Shown here: piece by piece, positions 62,099 through 64,000 of the stretch | How the letters are laid out: each line of letters opens with the position of its first letter | Numbering within the stretch: the stretch's first letter is position 1 | Origin: Yponomeuta sedellus | Taxonomy: Eukaryota; Arthropoda; Insecta; Lepidoptera; Yponomeutidae | Length of the DNA stretch: 64,000 nt | Assembly: GCA_934045075.1 (NCBI GenBank) | Contig: OW203740.1 | Location: 21,031,878-21,095,877, forward strand | Direction: 5' to 3' | Translations under genes and position numbers: made by a program | The notes under the pieces: generated by a model | Told to the model about the DNA's origin: nothing | Databases searched by the model: none | The model's input: only the letters and a program-made list of their open reading frames with translations

Positions 62099-62172
62099 GG
62101 CCCACAGTGGGAATCGAACCCACAAGCTCGGTCTTGGTAACCAAGCGCCTTAGCGGCTAGGCCAACATGACA
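62099..62172 (-). repeat. tRNA-like segment inside the Harbinger-like element
   Basis: On the minus strand GTTGGCCTAGCCGCTAAGGC resembles a D-arm/A-box, and GTGGGTTCGATTCCCAC is a perfect 5-bp T-stem with a 7-nt loop. The anticodon arm (CTTGGTTACCAAG) does not give a normal 7-nt loop. SINE-like, not a functional tRNA. Confidence 0.5.
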
Positions 62173-62269
62173 GTCACAAAAGGAATAAATAAAATAATCA
62201 GTAAAACAATCTCAGCTTTTTTATTGCTCATAAAATTGGAAATAATTGAAACATATCCTATAAATCCAC

Positions 62270-63045
62270 TGTGTTGAAGATGACTTTTTATCTTCCTCGA
62301 GGAGGATCCTCTCCACTGCGGTGAAGTTGAAGTTTTATGTACAACAAGCAAAGTTCCTCTCCACTGCGGTGAAGTTGAAGTTTTATTTTCAACGAGCAGG
62401 TTTCTCTTCACTGTGGTGAAGTTGGAAGTTTTATGTTCAATGAGCAGGTTCCTCTCCACTGCAGTGAAGTTGAAGTTTTATGTTCAACAAGCAGGTTCCT
62501 CTCCACTGCGGAGAAGTTGAAGTTTTATGTTCAACAAACAGGTTTTTCTTCACTGTGGTGAAGTTGAAGTTTTATGTTCAACAAGCAGGTTTCTCTTCAC
62601 TGTGGTGAAGTTGAAGTTTTATGTTCAACAAGCAGGTTCCTCTCCACTGCGGGGAAGTTGAAGTTTTATGTTGAACAAGCAGGTTTTTCTTGACTGTGGT
62701 GAAGTTGAAGTTTTATGTTCAACAAGCAGGTTCCTCTCCACTGCGGGGAAGTTGAAGTTTTATGTTCAACAAGCAGGTTTTTCTTCACTGTGGTGAAGTT
62801 GAAGTTTTATGTTCCATGAGCAGGTTCCTCTCTACTGAGATGAAGTTTAAGTTTTATGTTCAACAAGCAGGTTCCTCTCCACTGCGGTGAACTTGAAGTT
62901 TTATGTTACATGAGCAGGTTCCTCTTCACTGCGATGAAGTTGACTTTTTATCTTCTACGAGGAGGACCCTCTCCACTGCAGTGAAGTTGACTTGTTATGT
63001 TTCACAAGGAGGATCCTCTCCACTACGGTGAAGTTCCATTTTCTC
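62270..63045 (+). repeat. 47-bp minisatellite, ~16 units
   Basis: The unit is GAAGTTGAAGTTTTATGTTC, then AACAAGCAGGTTCCTCTCCA, then CTGCGGT, repeated with substitutions (TTCTTCACTGTGGT, CTCCACTGCGGG, TCTTCTACGAGGAGG at the outer units). Outer units are the most diverged. Internal to the Harbinger-like element. Confidence 0.85.
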
Positions 63046-63623
63046 ACACCTCGTTTCAAAACAGCGATTAATGTTCAAATTATACCAAACCGACTATGTA
63101 CAGATATTAGTAAATTTAGTAAACAAACGTAAATAAACAGACAGACGTCAAGAGAATTGTGGAATTATTTTAGAGCAGACATTTGTTACGTTCCGTTCTG
63201 TACTCAAAGCGAATAAATGAATTAAGAAACGTGAACGTTTTGCTTCCTTTAAATATACGGTTCACTACAAACTAATAACGAAATAAAGAAACTTGGAACA
63301 TTTTTATTTCCGAATAAATAAAAACTATTTTAGTTTCCTCTGTATATTTCACATAATTTACTAAGTTTCATCGTCACGTTTTTGTAACATGCGTAAAACG
63401 GAATAAAAATCTACACTAGTATTTTTCTTGTCATGGAAAACAAACTTTGATCATAGACAATCTGATTGCAGTTCTGAATCTCTACTTAAGCAGTGATTGG
63501 CTGATCTCTACTCAAGAACTGTTTGAAAATAAAGGGAGTGCTTGAGCATCGATTTAACGCTCAAGTAATGATTGGGCGATCTGAGATCAATCTGTGCTTG
63601 AGCATCGTTCTGTAATACCGGCC

Positions 63624-64000
63624 TAAGACTTGGCACGACTTAGTTTCATTACTGAATTCATTACTTTTTAGAGATAAACGAGCAGCTTCGTCGAGACATC
63701 GAGGCTATTTTCTTACAAAATGCTTTTGGTGGGATTTCACTTCCTTTTGTAGAAACGTAGGCATATTGATTTATTTTATTAGATTTCCTTATAAATTAAA
63801 ACAATCCCCCCAATCAAGGACAGTAGAAGAATGCCGTAAACGACTGTAACGCGGCCGCGGCCGGTTGCCACTTCGCCATATAAGGTTATCGGAAAAACAA
63901 AACGTAAGCGCGTTTTAAAATACAATCAGCGCCATCAAGCGTGTGCGGGTATCACCCACCGCCACTCTTAGTCCAATGCATTATATTTTGACCAAATTTT
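63624..64000. other. Right part of the interrupted repeat, then unassigned DNA
   Basis: 63627-63740 (GACTTGGCACGACTTAG ... TTTTTAGAGATAAACGAGCA) continues the repeat broken at 61592. From 63741 to the end nothing is recognised; GTAACGCGGCCGCGGCCGG at 63848 is an isolated GC patch. Confidence 0.5.

Larger units (their letters stand above)
61593..63623. mobile_element. Non-autonomous PIF/Harbinger-like element
   Basis: Ends GGCCAGTATTACAGAA (left) and TTCTGTAATACCGGCC (right) are inverted copies with one mismatch. The element is flanked by TAA on both sides (61590-61592, 63624-63626), the 3-bp TWA target typical of PIF/Harbinger. It is 2031 bp with no transposase. It interrupts a repeat whose unbroken copy lies at 29385-29515. 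Subterminal regions repeat CTACTTAAG/CTCAAG motifs in both orientations. The middle holds a tRNA-like box (62099-62172) and a 47-bp minisatellite. Confidence 0.75.

Noticed and set aside
62099..62172. Functional tRNA gene on the minus strand
   Set aside because: The T-arm is perfect, but the anticodon arm does not form a 5-bp stem with a 7-nt loop.
62270..63045. 47-bp repeats as a coding repeat protein
   Set aside because: Frames break within a few units, and the array is internal to a non-autonomous transposon.

Overview
The window is nuclear DNA of an insect, most likely a moth or butterfly. The genes are split by introns. Coding exons are very GC-rich islands in AT-rich introns. The spacers are full of short repeats and transposons of the kinds common in Lepidoptera. 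No species can be named from the sequence alone.

Layout. (1) About 2.6-16.8 kb, minus strand: a nine-exon TBK1/IKK-epsilon-type kinase gene (about 739 aa). An intronless TAF7 gene (10.7-11.9 kb, plus strand) lies inside its third intron. (2) 17.0-26.0 kb: two non-LTR retrotransposons, both on the minus strand. One is a nearly complete I-clade-like element with two ORFs and a 12-bp target-site duplication, about 0.2 kb upstream of the kinase start codon. The other is a 5'-truncated CR1/L2-like element with an intact ORF2. (3) 27.7-35.5 kb, plus strand: cactin, in nine coding exons (about 709 aa), head-to-head with the kinase. (4) 36.1-36.9 kb, minus strand: NDUFS3, single exon. (5) 40.8-56.9 kb, plus strand: a TDRD5/tejas-type LOTUS-Tudor gene in ten coding exons (about 782 aa). 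Its introns hold a 2.8-kb perfect 27-bp minisatellite (104 units), several foldback elements and a complete Transib (RAG1-like) DNA transposon with a 5-bp target duplication. (6) 57-64 kb: repeat-rich DNA with a DDE transposase relic, a long foldback MITE, a probable 3' terminal exon of an unknown minus-strand gene (61.2-61.5 kb), and a 2.0-kb non-autonomous PIF/Harbinger-like element carrying a 47-bp minisatellite.

The kinase and Cactin both act around NF-kB/innate signalling (family knowledge), TAF7 is a TFIID subunit, NDUFS3 is a complex I subunit and tejas acts in the germline piRNA pathway. Nothing shows they work as a unit.

The two most unusual signals are: (a) tandem duplications built on 5' splice sites. 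The exon end plus its GT donor is repeated 8 times at one cactin exon and 2 times at another, a donor-containing minisatellite follows the seventh kinase exon, and the 104-unit array starts 3 nt inside a tejas intron. (b) A structurally intact, intron-containing Transib whose two ends carry a CAC heptamer and a shared GTCATAGG block separated by 12 bp at one end and 22 bp at the other, reminiscent of the 12/23 spacing of V(D)J signal sequences.
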